Source: Colletes latitarsis
Taxonomy: Eukaryota; Arthropoda; Insecta; Hymenoptera; Colletidae
NCBI RefSeq assembly: GCF_051014445.1
Contig: NC_135136.1
Span: 23,764,001 to 23,828,000 of the forward strand
Direction of reading: 5' to 3'
Length of the DNA: 64,000 nt
Below are positions 35,101-49,708 of the stretch, one piece after another; position 1 is the stretch's first letter; each line of letters starts with the position of its first letter. A program made the translations under genes and the position numbers. The notes below the pieces were generated by a model. That model ran no database searches and was not told where the DNA came from. It saw nothing but the letters and a program-made list of their open reading frames with translations.

Positions 35101-38100
35101 AATGTGGCGACACACTGAAGCAGTCAATTAAACCTGGTTTCGATCAATATTTTAGAGGATAACGCCGGTTAGGTCTGGGTTAGGTCTGGGTTATGCCCGC
35201 ATCTGGCTCATGATTTTGCCTTCTTCGCATACTTGTTGGCCAGATCCTGGGGTTTTTTCGTGTTTGAATCACGTAGTAATGTGGCGACACACTGAAGCAG
35301 TCAATTAAACCTGGTTTCGATCAATATTTTAGAGGATAACGCCGGTTAGGTCTGGGTTAGGTCTGGGTTATGCCCGCATCTGGCTCATGATTTTGCCGTC
35401 TTCGCATACTTGTTGGCCAGATCCTGGGGTTTTTTCGTGTTTGAATCACGTAATAATGTGGTAACACACTGAAGCTGTCAATTAAACCTGGTTTCGATCA
35501 ATATTTTAGAGGATAACACCGGTTAGGTCTGGGTTAGGTCTGGGATTTGCGCGCATATGGCTTATACTTTCGCCTTTTTCGCAAACTTGTTGGCCAGATC
35601 CTGGGTATTTTCCGTGTTTGAAACACGTAGTAATGTGGTAACACACTGAAGCAGTCAATTAAACCTGGTTTCGATCAATATTTCAGAGGATAACACCGGT
35701 TAGGTCTGGGTTAGGTCTGGGATATGCGCGCATCTGGCTTATACTTTCGCCTTTTTCGCAAACTTGTTGGCTAGATCCTGGGTTTTTTTCGGGTTTGAAT
35801 ACCGCAGTAATGTGGTACCACATTGAAGCAGTCAATTAAACCTGGTTTCGATCAATATTTTAGAGGATAACGCCGGTTAGGTCTGGGTTAGGTCTGGGAA
35901 ATGCGCGCATCTGGCTCATGATTTTGCCTTCTTCGCATACATGTTGGCCAGATCCTGGGTTTTTTTCGTGTTTGAATCACGTAGTAATGTGGTGACACAC
36001 TGTAGCAGTCAATTAAACCTGGTTTCGATCAATATTTCAGAGGATAACACCGGTTAGGTCTGGGTTAGGTCTGGGATATGCGCGCATCTGGCTTATACTT
36101 TCGCCTTTTTCGTAAACTTGTTGGCTAGATCCTGGGTTTTTTTCGGGTTTGAATACCGCAGTAATGTGGTACCACATTGAAGCAGTCAATTAAACCTGGT
36201 TTCGATCAATATTTTAGAGGATAACGCCGGTTAGGTCTGGGTTAGGTCTGGGAAATGCGCCCATCTGGCTCATGATTTTGCCTTCTTCGCATACTTGTTG
36301 GCCAGATCCTGGGGTTTTTTCGTGTTTGAATCACGTAGTAATGTGGTAACACACTGAAGCAGTCAATTAAACCTGGTTTCGATCAATATTTCAGAGGATA
36401 ACACCGGTTAGGTCTGGGTTTCGCCTGGGTTATGTCCGCACCTGGCTCATGATTTTGCCATCTTCGCATACTTGTTGGCCAGATCTTGGGTTTTTTTCGT
36501 GTTTGAATCATGTAGTAATGTGGTAACACACTGAAGCAGTCAATTAAACCTGGTTTCGATCAATATTTTAGAGGATAACACCGGTTAGGTCTGGGTTAGG
36601 TCTGGGTTATGCCCGCATCTGGCTCATGATTTTGCCTTCATCGCATACTTGTTGGCCAGATCCTGGGTTTTTTCCGTGTTTGAATCACGTAGTAATGTGG
36701 TCACACACTGAAGCAGTCAATTAAACCTGGTTTCGATCAATATTTCAGAGGATAACACCGGTTAGGTCTGGGTTAGGTCTGGGAAATGCGCGCATCTGGC
36801 TTATTCTTTCGCATTCTTCGCATACTTGTTGGCCAGATCCTGGGTATTTTCCGTGTTTGAATCACGTAGTAATGTGGTAACACACTGAATCAGTCAATTA
36901 AACCTGGTTTCGATCAATATTTCAGAAGATAACACCGGTTAGGTCTGGGTTAGGTCTGGGAAATGCGCCCATCTGGCTCATGATTTTGCCTTCTTCGCAT
37001 ACTTGTTGGCCAGATCCTGGGTATTTTCCGTGTTTGAATCACGTAGTAATGTGGTGACACACTGAAACAGTCAATTAAACCTGGTTTCGATCAATATTTC
37101 AGAGGATAACACCGGTTAGGTCTGGGTTAGGTCTGGGTTATGCCCGCATCTGGCTCATGATTTTGCCTTCTTCGCATACTTGTTGGCCAGATCCTGGGTA
37201 TTTTCCGTGTTTGAAACACGTAGTAATGTGGTAACACACTGAAGCAGTCAATTAAACCTGGTTTCGATCAATATTTCAGAGGATAACACCGGTTAGGTCT
37301 GGGTTAGGTCTGGGTTATGCCCGCATCTGGCTCATGATTTTGCCGTCTTCGCATACTTGTTGGCCAGATCTTGGGTTTTTTTCGTGTTTCAATCACGTAG
37401 TAATGTGGTAACACACTGAAGCAGTCAATTAAACCTGGTTTCGATCAATATTTCAGAGGATAACACCGGTTAGGTCTGGGTTTCGCCTGGGTTATGCCCG
37501 CATCTGGCTCATGATTTTGCCTTCTTCGCATACTTGTTGGCCAGATCTTGGGTTTTTTTCGTGTTTGAATCATGTAGTAATGTGGTAACACACTGAAGCA
37601 GTCAATTAAACCTGGTTTCGATCAATATTTCAGAGGATAACACCGGTTAGGTCTGGGTTAGGTCTGGGATATGCGCGCATCTGGCTTATACTTTCGCCTT
37701 TTTCGTAAACTTGTTGGCTAGATCCTGGGTTTTTTTCGGGTTTGAATACCGCAGTAATGTGGTACCACATTGAAGCAGTCAATTAAACCTGGTTTCGATC
37801 AATATTTTAGAGGATAACGCCGGTTAGGTCTGGGTTAGGTCTGGGAAATGCGCGCATCTGGCTCATGATTTTGCCTTATTCGCATACTTGTTGGCCAGAT
37901 CCTGGGTTTTTTTCGTGTTTGAATCACGTAGTAATGTGGTGACACACTGAAGCAGTCAATTAAACCTGGTTTCGATCAATATGTTAGAGGATAACACCGG
38001 TTAGGTCTGGGTTAGGTCTGGGTTATGCCCGCATCTGGCTCATGATTTTGCCGTCTTCGCATACTTGTTGGCCAGGTCCTGGGGTTTTTTCGTGTTTGAA

Positions 38101-40620
38101 TCACGTAGTAATGTGGTGACACACTGAAGCAGTCAATTAAACCTGGTTTCGATCAATATTTTAGAGGATAACACCGGTTAGGTCTGGGTTAGGTCTGGGT
38201 TATGCCCGCATCTGGCTCATGATTTTGCCGTCTTCGCATACTTGTTGGCCAGATCCTGGGGTTTTTTCGTGTTTGAATCACGTAGTAATGTGGTGACACA
38301 CTGAAGCAGTCAATTAAACCTGGTTTCGATCAATATTTTAGAGGATAACGCCGGTTAGGACTGGGTTAGGTCTGGGTTATGCCCGCATCTGGCTCATGAT
38401 TTTGCCTTCTTCGCATACTTGTTGGCCAGATCCTGGGGTTTTTTCGTGTTTGAATCACGTAGTAATGTGGCGACACACTGAAGCAGTCAATTAAACCTGG
38501 TTTCGATCAATATTTTAGAGGATAACACCGGTTAGGTCTGGGTTAGGTCTGGGTTATGCCCGCATCTGGCTCATGATTTTGCCGTCTTCGCATACTTGTT
38601 GGCCAGATCCTGGGTATTTTCCGTGTTTGAAACACGTAGTAATGTGGTAACACACTGAAGCAGTCAATTAAACCTGGTTTCGATCAATATTTCAGAGGAT
38701 AACACCGGTTAGGTCTGGGTTAGGTCTGGGATATGCGCGCATCTGGCTTATACTTTCGCCTTTTTCGCAAACTTGTTGGCTAGATCCTGGGTTTTTTTCG
38801 GGTTTGAATACCGCAGTAATGTGGTACCACATTGAAGCAGTCAATTAAACCTGGTTTCGATCAATATTTTAGAGGATAACGCCGGTTAGGTCTGGGTTAG
38901 GTCTGGGAAATGCGCGCATCTGGCTCATGATTTTGCCTTCTTCGCATACTTGTTGGCCAGATCCTGGGTTTTTTTCGTGTTTGAATCACGTAGTAATGTG
39001 GTGACACACTGAAGCAGTCAATTAAACCTGGTTTCGATCAATATTTCAGAGGATAACACCGGTTAGGTCTGGGTTAGGTCTGGGTTATGCCCGCATCTGG
39101 CTCATGATTTTGCCGTCTTCGCATACTTGTTGGCCAGATCCTGGGGTTTTTTCGTGTTTCAATCACGTAGTAATGTGGTAACACACTGAAGCAGTCAATT
39201 AAACCTGGTTTCGATCAATATTTCAGAGGATAACACCGGTTAGGTCTGGGTTAGGTCTGGGAAATGCGCGCATCTGGCTTATTCTTTCGCATTCTTCGCA
39301 TACTTGTTGGCCAGATCCTGGGTATTTTCCGTGTTTGAATCACGTAGTAATGTGGTAACACACTGAATCAGTCAATTAAACCTGGTTTCGATCAATATTT
39401 CAGAGGATAACACCGGTTAGGTCTGGGTTAGGTCTGGGTTATGCCCGCATCTGGCTCATGATTTTGCCCTCTTCGCATACTTGTTGGCCAGATGCTGGGT
39501 ATTTTCCGTGTTTGAATCACGTAGTAATGTGGTGACACACTGAAGCAGTCAATTAAACCTGGTTTCGATCAATATTTCAGAGGATAACACCGGTTAGGTC
39601 TGGGTTAGGTCTGGGAAATGCGCGCATATGGCTTATACCTTCGCCTTCTTCGCAAACTTGTTGGCCAGATCCTGGGGTTTTTTCGTGTTTCAATCACGTA
39701 GTAATGTGGTAACACACTGAAGCAGTCAATTAAACCTGGTTTCGATCAATATTTCAGAGGATAACACCGGTTAGGTCTGGGTTTCGTCTGGGTTATGTCC
39801 GCACCTGGATCATGATTTTGCCATCTTCGCATACTTGTTGGCCAGATCTTGGGTTTTTTTCGTGTTTGAATCATGTAGTAATGTGGTAACACATTGAAGC
39901 AGTGAATTAAACCTGGTTTCGATCAATATTTTAGAGGATAACACCGGTTAGGTCTGGGATAGGTCTGGGTTATGCCCGCATCTGGCTCATGATTTTGCCT
40001 TCATCGCATACTTGTTGGCCAGATCCTGGGTTTTTTCCGTGTTTGAATCACGTAGTAATGTGGTCACACACTGAAGCAGTCAATTAAACCTGGTTTCGAT
40101 CAATATTTCAGAGGATAACACCGGTTAGGTCTGGGTTAGGTCTGGGAAATGCGCGCATATGGCTTATACCTTCGCCTTCTTCGCAAACTTGATGGCTAGA
40201 TCCTGGGTTTTTTTCGGGTTTGAATACCGCAGTAATGTGGTACCACATTGAAGCAGTCAATTAAACCTGGTTTCGATCAATATTTTAGAGGATAACGCCG
40301 GTTAGGTCTGGGTTAAGTCTGGGAAATGCGCGCATCTGGCTCATGATTTTGCCTTCTTCGCATAATTGTTGGCCAGATCCTGGGTTTTTTTCGTGTTTGA
40401 ATCACGTAGTAATGTGGTAACACACTGAAGCAGTCAATTAAACCTGGTTTCGATCAATATTTTAGAGGATAACACCGGTTAGGTCTGGGTTAGGTCTGGG
40501 ATTTGCGCGCATATGGCTTATTCTTTCGCCTTTTTCGCAAACTTGTTGGCCAGATCCTGGGTATTTTCCGTGTTTGAAACACGTAATAATGTGGTAACAC
40601 ACTGAAGCTGTCAATTAAAC
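32125..40620 (+). repeat. 50-monomer higher-order repeat, copy 2 (two monomers shorter)
   Basis: Starts as an exact-phase copy of 23275 onward at +8850. The offset drops to 8319 (47 x 177) at the CCTTATTCGC mark (29555/37874) and at AGATGCTGGG (31171/39490). It ends at 8496 (48 x 177) at GAAACACGTAATAATG (32080/40576). Three monomers were therefore lost and one later gained relative to copy 1. At 39577-39645 the content also differs from copy 1 (TTTCAGAGG and GCATATGGCTTATACC instead of TTTTAGAGG and GGAATATGCCC). Confidence 0.85.
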
Positions 40621-43600
40621 CTGGTTTCGATCAATATTTTAGAGGATAACACCGGTTAGGTCTGGGTTAGGTCTGGGATTTGCGCGCATATGGCTTATAC
40701 TTTCGCCTTTTTCGCAAACTTGTTGGCTAGATCCTGGGTTTTTTTCGGGCTTGAATACCGCAGTAATGTGGTACCACATTGAGGCAGTCAATTAAACCTG
40801 GTTTCGATCAATATTTTAGAGGATAACGCCGGTTAGGTCTGGGTTAGGTCTGGGAAATGCGCGCATCTGGCTCATGATTTTGCCTTCTTCGCATACTTGT
40901 TGGCCAGATCCTGGGTTTTTTTCGTGTTTGAATCACGTAGTAATGTGGTAACACACTGAAGCAGTCAATTAAACCTGGTTTCGATCAATATTTCAGAGGA
41001 TAACACCGGTTAGGTCTGGGTTAGGTCTGGGTTATGCCCGCATCTGGCTCATGATTTTGCCTTCTTCGCATACTTGTTGGCCAGATCCTGGGTTTTTTTC
41101 GTGTTTGAATCACGTAGTAATGTGGTAACACACTGAAGCAGTCAATTAAACCTGGTTTCGATCAATATTTTAGAGGATAACACCGGTTAGGTCTGGGTTA
41201 GGTCTGGGTTATGCCCGCATCTGGCTCATGATTTTGCCTTCTTCGCATACTTGTTGGCCAGATCTTGGGTTTTTTTCGTGTTTGAATCACGTAGTAATGT
41301 GGTAACACACTGAAGCAGTCAATTAAACCTGGTTTCGATCAATATTTCAGAGGATAACACCGGTTAGGTCTGGGTTAGGACTGGGTTATGCCCGCATCTG
41401 GCTCATGATTTTGCCGTCTTCGCATACTTGTTGGCCAGATCCTGGGGTTTTTTCGTGTTTGAATCACGTAGTAATGTGGTGACACACTGAAGCAGTCAAT
41501 TAAACCTGGTTTCGATCAATATTTTAGAGGATAACGCCGGTTAGGTCTGGGTTAGGTCTGGGTTATGCCCGCATCTGGCTCATGATTTTGCCGTCTTCGC
41601 ATACTTGTTGGCCAGATCCTGGGGTTTTTTCGTGTTTGAATCACGTAGTAATGTGGTAACACACTGAAGCAGTCAATTAAACCTGGTTTCGATCAATATT
41701 TCAGAGGATAACACCGGTTAGGTCTGGGTTAGGTCTGGGATATGCGCGCATCTGGCTTATACTTTCGCCTTTTTCGTAAACTTGTTGGCTAGATCCTGGG
41801 TTTTTTTCGGGTTTGAATACCGCAGTAATGTGGTACCACATTGAAGCAGTCAATTAAACCTGGTTTCGATCAATATTTTAGAGGATAACGCCGGTTAGGT
41901 CTGGGTTAGGTCTGGGTTATGCCCGCATCTGGCTCATGATTTTGCCGTCTTCGCATACTTGTTGGCCAGATCCTGGGGTTTTTTCGTGTTTGAATCACGT
42001 AGTAATGTGGTAACACACTGAAGCAGTCAATTAAACCTGGTTTCGATCAATATTTGAGAGGATAACACCGGTTAGGTCTGGGTTAGGTCTGGGTTATGCC
42101 CGCATCTGGCTCATGATTTTGCCTTCATCGCATACTTGTTGGCCAGATCCTGGGTTTTTTCCGTGTTTGAATCACGTAGTAATGTGGTCACACACTGAAG
42201 CAGTCAATTAAACCTGGTTTCGATCAATATTTTAGAGGATAACACCGGTTAGGTCTGGGTTAGGTCTGGGTTATGCCCGCATCTGGCTCATGATTTTGCC
42301 TTCTTCGCATACTTGTTGGCCAGATCCTGGGTTTTTTTCGTGTTTCAATCACGTAGTAATGTGGTAACACACTGAAGCAGTCAATTAAACCTGGTTTCGA
42401 TCAATATTTTAGAGGATAACACCGGTTAGGTCTGGGTTAGGTCTGGATTATGCCCGCATCTGGCTCATGATTTTGCCGTCTTCGCATACTTGTTGGCCAG
42501 ATCCTGGGGTTTTTTCGTGTTTGAATCACGTAGTAATGTGGTGACACACTGAAGCAGTCAATTAAACCTGGTTTCGATCAATATTTTAGAGGATAACGCC
42601 GGTTAGGTCTGGGTTAGGTCTGGATTATGCCCGCATCTGGCTCATGATTTTGCCGTCTTCGCATACTTGTTGGCCAGATCCTGGGGTTTTTTCGTGTTTG
42701 AATCACGTAATAATGTGGTAACACACTGAAGCTGTCAATTAAACCTGGTTTCGATCAATATTTTAGAGGATAACACCGGTTAGGTCTGGGTTAGGTCTGG
42801 GTTATGCCCGCATCTGGCTCATGATTTTGCCTTCTTCGCATACTTGTTGGCCAGATCCTGGGGTTTTTTCGTGTTTGAATCACGTAATAATGTGGTAACA
42901 CACTGAAGCTGTCAATTAAACCTGGTTTCGATCAATATTTTAGAGGATAACACCGGTTAGGTCTGGGTTAGGTCTGGGTTATGCCCGCATCTGGCTCATG
43001 ATTTTGCCTTCTTCGCATACTTGTTGGCCAGATCCTGGGGTTTTTTCGTGTTTCAATCACGTAGTAATGTGGTAACACACTGAAGCAGTCAATTAAACCT
43101 GGTTTCGATCAATATTTCAGAGGATAACACCGGTTAGGTCTGGGTTTCGTCTGGGTTATGCCCGCATCTGGCTCATGATTTTGCCTTCTTCGCTTACTTG
43201 TTGGCCAGATCCTGGGTTTTTTTCGTGTTTGATTCACGTAGTAATGTGGTAACACACTGAAGCAGTCAATTAAACCTGGTTTCGATGAATATTTTAGAGG
43301 ATAACACCGGTTAGGTCTTGGTTAGGTCTGGGTTATACCAGCATCTGGCTCATGATTTTGCCTTCTTCGCATACTTGTTGGCCAGATCCTGGGTTTTTTT
43401 CGTGTTTGAATCACGTAGTAATGTGGTCACACACTGAAGCAGTCAATTAAACCTGGTTTCGATCAATATTTTAGAGGATAACACCGGTTAGGTCTGGGTT
43501 AGGTCTGGGTTATGCCCGCATCTGGCTCATGATTTTGCCTTCTTCGCATACTTGTTGGCCAGATCCTGGGTTTTTTTCGTGTTTCAATCACGTAGTAATG

Positions 43601-45331
43601 TGGTAACACACTGAAGCAGTCAATTAAACCTGGTTTCGATCAATATTTTAGAGGATAACACCGGTTAGGTCTGGGTTAGGTCTGGATTATGCCCGCATCT
43701 GGCTCATGATTTTGCCGTCTTCGCATACTTGTTGGCCAGATCCTGGGGTTTTTTCGTGTTTGAATCACGTAGTAATGTGGTGACACACTGAAGCAGTCAA
43801 TTAAACCTGGTTTCGATCAATATTTTAGAGGATAACGCCGGTTAGGTCTGGGTTAGGTCTGGATTATGCCCGCATCTGGCTCATGATTTTGCCGTCTTCG
43901 CATACTTGTTGGCCAGATCCTGGGGTTTTTTCGTGTTTGAATCACGTAATAATGTGGTAACACACTGAAGCTGTCAATTAAACCTGGTTTCGATCAATAT
44001 TTTAGAGGATAACACCGGTTAGGTCTGGGTTAGGTCTGGGTTATGCCCGCATCTGGCTCATGATTTTGCCTTCTTCGCATACTTGTTGGCCAGATCCTGG
44101 GGTTTTTTCGTGTTTGAATCACGTAATAATGTGGTAACACACTGAAGCTGTCAATTAAACCTGGTTTCGATCAATATTTTAGAGGATAACACCGGTTAGG
44201 TCTGGGTTAGGTCTGGGTTATGCCCGCATCTGGCTCATGATTTTGCCTTCTTCGCATACTTGTTGGCCAGATCCTGGGGTTTTTTCGTGTTTCAATCACG
44301 TAGTAATGTGGTAACACACTGAAGCAGTCAATTAAACCTGGTTTCGATCAATATTTTAGAGGATAACACCGGTTAGGTCTGGGTTAGGTCTGGATTATGC
44401 CCGCATCTGGCTCATGATTTTGCCGTCTTCGCATACTTGTTGGCCAGATCCTGGGGTTTTTTCGTGTTTGAATCACGTAGTAATGTGGTGACACACTGAA
44501 GCAGTCAATTAAACCTGGTTTCGATCAATATTTTAGAGGATAACGCCGGTTAGGTCTGGGTTAGGTCTGGATTATGCCCGCATCTGGCTCATGATTTTGC
44601 CGTCTTCGCATACTTGTTGGCCAGATCCTGGGGTTTTTTCGTGTTTGAATCACGTAATAATGTGGTAACACACTGAAGCTGTCAATTAAACCTGGTTTCG
44701 ATCAATATTTTAGAGGATAACACCGGTTAGGTCTGGGTTAGGTCTGGGTTATGCCCGCATCTGGCTCATGATTTTGCCTTCTTCGCATACTTGTTGGCCA
44801 GATCCTGGGGTTTTTTCGTGTTTGAATCACGTAATAATGTGGTAACACACTGAAGCTGTCAATTAAACCTGGTTTCGATCAATATTTTAGAGGATAACGC
44901 CGGTTAGGTCTGGGTTAGGTCTGGATTATGCCCGCATCTGGCTCATGATTTTGCCTTCTTCGCATACTTGTTGGCCAGATCCTGGGGTTTTTTCGTGTTT
45001 GAATCACGTAATAATGTGGTAACACACTGAAGCTGTCAATTAAACCTGGTTTCGATCAATATTTCAGAGGATAACACCGGTTAGGTCTGGGTTTCGTCTG
45101 GGTTATGCCCGCATCTGGCTCATGATTTTGCCTTCTTCGCTTACTTGTTGGCCAGATCCTGGGTTTTTTTCGTGTTTGATTCACGTAGTAATGTGGTAAC
45201 ACACTGAAGCAGTCAATTAAACCTGGTTTCGATGAATATTTTAGAGGATAACACCGGTTAGGTCTTGGTTAGGTCTGGGTTATACCAGCATCTGGCTCAT
45301 GATTTTGCCTTCTTCGCATACGTGTTGGCCA

Positions 45332-46186
45332 CGTGTTGACGATAAAACTGTAAGATAAAGGATGAATTAAGTTCCAAGTCCCTAAAATTTTCCAAATCAT
45401 AGATTTAAAAATGATTTAGATATTTACATGATTTTAGTGTGGGTATTTATACAAGTATGTAAATCTCTATTTATGCATAACATGTTACCCCTAAATGGGC
45501 AAGTTAATGAATTATATACATGTTAATTGTATAATAATAACCCTTTGTTCCTCATAAAAATTCACAACTGAATTGCTATCATTCTAAAAAAATCCATCCC
45601 AAAATATATTATCAAAACTAGTAATAAATTATTTGAACAAGGTGATAACAGATTTGAAATATTTAATAAAATTTAAATACCAGATATTGATAGTATTAAT
45701 AAAATATAATATTAATACTATTTTGACACTGTTATTTGATTTTAATATTAATTATAGATACTTTGATTATTGATTTATTAAAACATAAAGTTAATGAAGT
45801 CCCAGTAGATTATAAATATTTTAAAGAGCATGAATTAGCATAGAATTTCATAAAAAATTTGATGAGTGATAGAATGTAACTTGAATAATCTGAATTTTGT
45901 AGCTTTTACTATATCTTTGGATATGGAATCACAGATTCATTTTATTAATAAAAATAGAGATAGTACTGATGATTTGCTCAGACTCGTTAAAGTAAGTGGG
46001 CCAAGTGGGAAGAATATTAAGATAGATGGATAGATATTGGTAAAAGTATACTTCTTGTCCTTATATAGGAAATCTTTAATATTACAAATAAACTCTTTCT
46101 GTAAAATCTTGAACTTATCATTATAATTTATAGAATTAAAGTCAACGCATCTAATAATGAAAGTGAACTGAAGTATTTTATAGACT
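45332..46186. other. AT-rich unassigned DNA (copy 2)
   Basis: Second copy of 7249-8103; I saw no differences. No gene recognised. Confidence 0.5.
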
Positions 46187-46296
46187 TGTCAAGAACGTTT
46201 TTTGGTATATTCCTAGCAAACGACCCGTTCAACGATCGGGATGAGTTATACGTAATTCGATTCGTCTAATTCAGTATATTATTTCATTAGTATATG
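46187..46296 (+). repeat. Forward-oriented LTR-like fragment (copy 2)
   Basis: Same as 8104-8213; inverted partner at 48763-49057. Confidence 0.65.
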
Positions 46297-46924
46297 CATT
46301 TCATTATCTGCGGAAATTCGGTATTTTTACAAAGTAACTAAGTATTTTAAATATATTCTGATAGGTTCACAGGTGGAAACAAGTGACTGTCGTTACCTGT
46401 GTTCAAAATGCCAGCTAGTAAAATGCTAATTTGTTAACAATAACATTTGTTGAATGAAATTTCTGCTATTTCTGCAAATATCTCATTGAATAAATCACCA
46501 TCTTTCTATTATATATACATTTACTAAATACATAATGGCTCAGGTATCCAATGAAGTTACTCTTATTGGAAATATAAAATATTGATAGTATTATATGTTA
46601 GAAAAAAGTGGTGTCTTCAATTTAATTCATGTAAGCATCAGTAATGAGATCTTGAAAATTGACGCTGTGATTAATTTTCAAATGGCCTCTGTGCCATTAT
46701 TTCTACAACAAAATGTTGATTCATCAGTCTCTATCTACTCTACCCTTCCACAATTGCTGCGCAGTATTTTTATTTAATGTTAGTTATATAATATATCACG
46801 ACATTGCTCATAATTATACGTTAGCATATATGGTAATTTTAAAACAATATCTGTAACTGAGTTTGTTTTTAGAAAACCACGTTCTTTGCTTTTCAAATAT
46901 CTTTATATAATGCAATGGCTTTTA

Positions 46925-47271
46925 AAAACTAAGGGTATAAACATCTCACCGTAAACCGTAAATAGTTTACATTTTAAAGATCCAGAAACAGGCGCTCATA
47001 CGAATAAAACAGAAACTACGTGGAAGCATAGTAAACACTTTTTGCCTGAATATTGTCGGTTAGTATTTGCAGTTCCACACGTTTTTTAATATGTTTTTCT
47101 AACATATAATACAAAATAATAAATATTATATTTTCTATTTTCAGCAAAAAAGATAATTTCATTGGGTACTTAAGCCATTACGTGTTTTATAAACCTTCCA
47201 AGCAAGGAAAGGATGATTTATTTAATCAGTTCTTAAAAGAAATTTCAGAAATTTCATTTGATGATGATTGA
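46925..47271 (+). pseudogene. Merlin/ISXO2-like transposase, C-terminal relic, copy 2
   Basis: Same sequence as 8842-9188 as far as I can see, with intron 47059-47144 and stop at 47269-47271. The same upstream TAA is present, so the breakage predates the duplication. Confidence 0.8.
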
Positions 47272-47579
47272 TTCTGTAAAAAATCAAAATATACCAGACT
47301 TAGATGATAATGAAATTTAATAATAAAAACAAGTTAAGCCAACGTACTGCGTGCAATAGTAATTTACTATATATTGTAAACACTGTCAGCGGCGGGAAGA
47401 CATTTTTTACTGTTGCTGCATGTACTGTCTACATACCTGGTTTTAATACTGTCCACCTGACCGACTCGTGGAAGTTCTATGCCTAAAAAAATGATTTTTA
47501 TGCATCATACAAATTCTTCTACAAATTCCCATTTGACAATGTAGAATAGATCCAATTAGATAAATTATTTATAATTTTT

Positions 47580-48679
47580 AAAATGAACATAGCAACGATT
47601 TAATGTTAATCATTACATTACCAATCTTTCCAGATATTAGTTTAAAACCATCACCAACTTTAATATCAACCGGGTTTTGTAGATTTTTGGATTCATAAAA
47701 GTACTCATCTGTGTTTATTATGTGATCTGAGCAACCACTATCTAGTAGCCATTTAATATTTCTACTTCTTCTATTTTGCTACTTTTCATTACTTCAACCT
47801 TGAATGAATTGTAATTTCTACTGTCATCTAGACTCGAATTTCCAGCCACTTTTCTATCGTGTCTATTTTGTATATGTTTGAAAAGGTTGCATTTTGTAAT
47901 AATTATTAAAGTTTTCTGGGCAGTAACGTTGGATGTGCCCTGACTTATTACACTGACTTAACATACCGCTTCAGTAGTCGTTGCACTGCTATGCTGATTA
48001 TCCTTTGAATTGAGATACTTGTTCTGATTGCGTTGTACGTGTCGAAACCTATGACCTCTAGGATTTTTAGTTAAATTTGAACTAAACGTGCGAGTGTAAT
48101 TTCTGCTGTACTCAAAGTAGTAACTTTTACCGTTTCTCTTTTGATACTCTAACAGTAATTTAGATTTTACATACTCAACTGTTTTCTCCTTCGTTGGCAG
48201 TGCATCAATAATATCAACAATACGTGAGAAGTTAACGTTAATAACAGATAATTCAATTTATCCTCTTCATTCACAGTCTCACCAGTATTTTTGAGCCTAT
48301 TTATATGCGTTTCAAATTCGTTAAAGAAGTCACTTGGATTTTCACCTTCTTTCATTTTTAATTCTAACAATCTTCTTTTACACAATAGCTTTACTGCACT
48401 GTTTTTAACTAGATAAATTTCGTCAAGCTTTGCAATCATATTTTTCGCAGTCGTTTCTGATATTATTAATTCTAACTGAGTGTTTGAAATACTGTTTACG
48501 ATGTAACTTTTTGCTTTAATTTCCTTTTTTATTCCAATCTTCGACTCTTATTTCAGCCGGTCTTTCATCATGTAGAATAACCTCGTTACAGTCTTTCATT
48601 TCTAAAAATAAATTTAGCCTGAATTTCCAGTTCCATAAAATATTTGTAACATGAAATCGTCCTTTTTTTCACTTGCCAT
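47580..48679 (-). pseudogene. Copia-type gag-protease relic, copy 2
   Basis: Same as 9497-10596, with identical frameshifts as far as I can see. The open gag piece is at 48439-48167 and the protease DSG at 47742-47734. Broken in the same way, so no copy in this window can be functional. Confidence 0.88.
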
Positions 48680-48762
48680 GCTTCAAACTTAGGTTATCTT
48701 CCTTTCACAACTAAATTTCTTTTCTTTACTGTTAACGAACAAACCACGGACCTCTGCTACCA

Positions 48763-49057
48763 TGTTAAAATACTGTTTATATTATTTATTATAATGAATC
48801 TTGTTACAAAACAAACACACTTATTTTCCATTGTGAAAAGAAAACTTAAAAACTAAAAAACATTCCTCGACGTGTGCTTCTCTCACAAACACACACACAC
48901 TCCTAAACACTAAAGAAACTAACGAATTTTAAGTCATATTTCTAACAATAACAGTAACATGTACTGAATTAGGCGAATCGAATAATGTATAACTCACCCC
49001 GATCCGTGAACGGGCCTAGCGTTTGCTAGGAATATAATGTTCCATAACTTTTCAACA
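48763..49057 (-). repeat. 5' LTR of the copia-type element, copy 2
   Basis: Same as 10680-10974, next to the primer-binding site at 48752-48762. Confidence 0.78.
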
Positions 49058-49708
49058 AAGTCTAAAATTTTTCCCAAGGGTTTTTGAATACCTATACACT
49101 GTATAGATATCCTGTTTCCTTCAACCGAACGACATGTGTCCCTAAAAAATATATTTATAAAGTAAGTCGGTCAAGTAGGAAGAATATTCAGATATTTAAG
49201 AATATGAATATATTGGTAAAAATATCCATTCCTCTTACCTTTATGTCCTGTGTATTGGATAATATAGATTTACATACTTTTACCGCTGAATTCGAAATTC
49301 TGAACTAAACATAGGTACAGGACTCGTAAAAACCGTTTTTTATTCTTTTTATAGTTTTATCTGTTTTCCAAAAAACAACCAATTAAATTAAGTTGCAAGA
49401 ATGCAAAAGCGATAAAACTTACAGAGGCTTTAATAGAAAATTATAAAACAAAATGTTTACTTAAGACTTTACCTTTTGTAAAAACCGGCGATATTGACTG
49501 TGTGTGTGTAAATCGTCGTACGTTCGTGCCCGGTGCAGTAAAACACGTGCATCGATCTAGGTTACGTACGTTCCTCACGTGCCACTTTCTCAATCTATAC
49601 TTTTACATAAAAATTACTTAGAAAATCACTCCTACTCCTCATTTGGACAGAATTTTTACTTTCATGATTTTAGCGAAAAGTCGTTTTCCTGCTCGGGGAA
49701 CACATATG

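Larger units (their letters stand above)
15419..45331 (+). repeat. 177-bp satellite array, middle segment
   Basis: The array resumes at GATCCTGGG in the phase and orientation in which it stopped at 7248, and runs to GTTGGCCA beside insert copy 2. The length is 29,913 bp, exactly 169 x 177, so there is no net indel. Monomers differ by a limited set of recurring variants: TATTTCAGAGG or TATTTTAGAGG, ACACCGG or ACGCCGG, GGTAACACAC, GGTGACACAC or GGTCACACAC, CGTAATAATG or CGTAGTAATG, and GCTGTC or GCAGTC. Their order reveals higher-order repeats. No unrelated sequence interrupts this segment. Confidence 0.98.
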
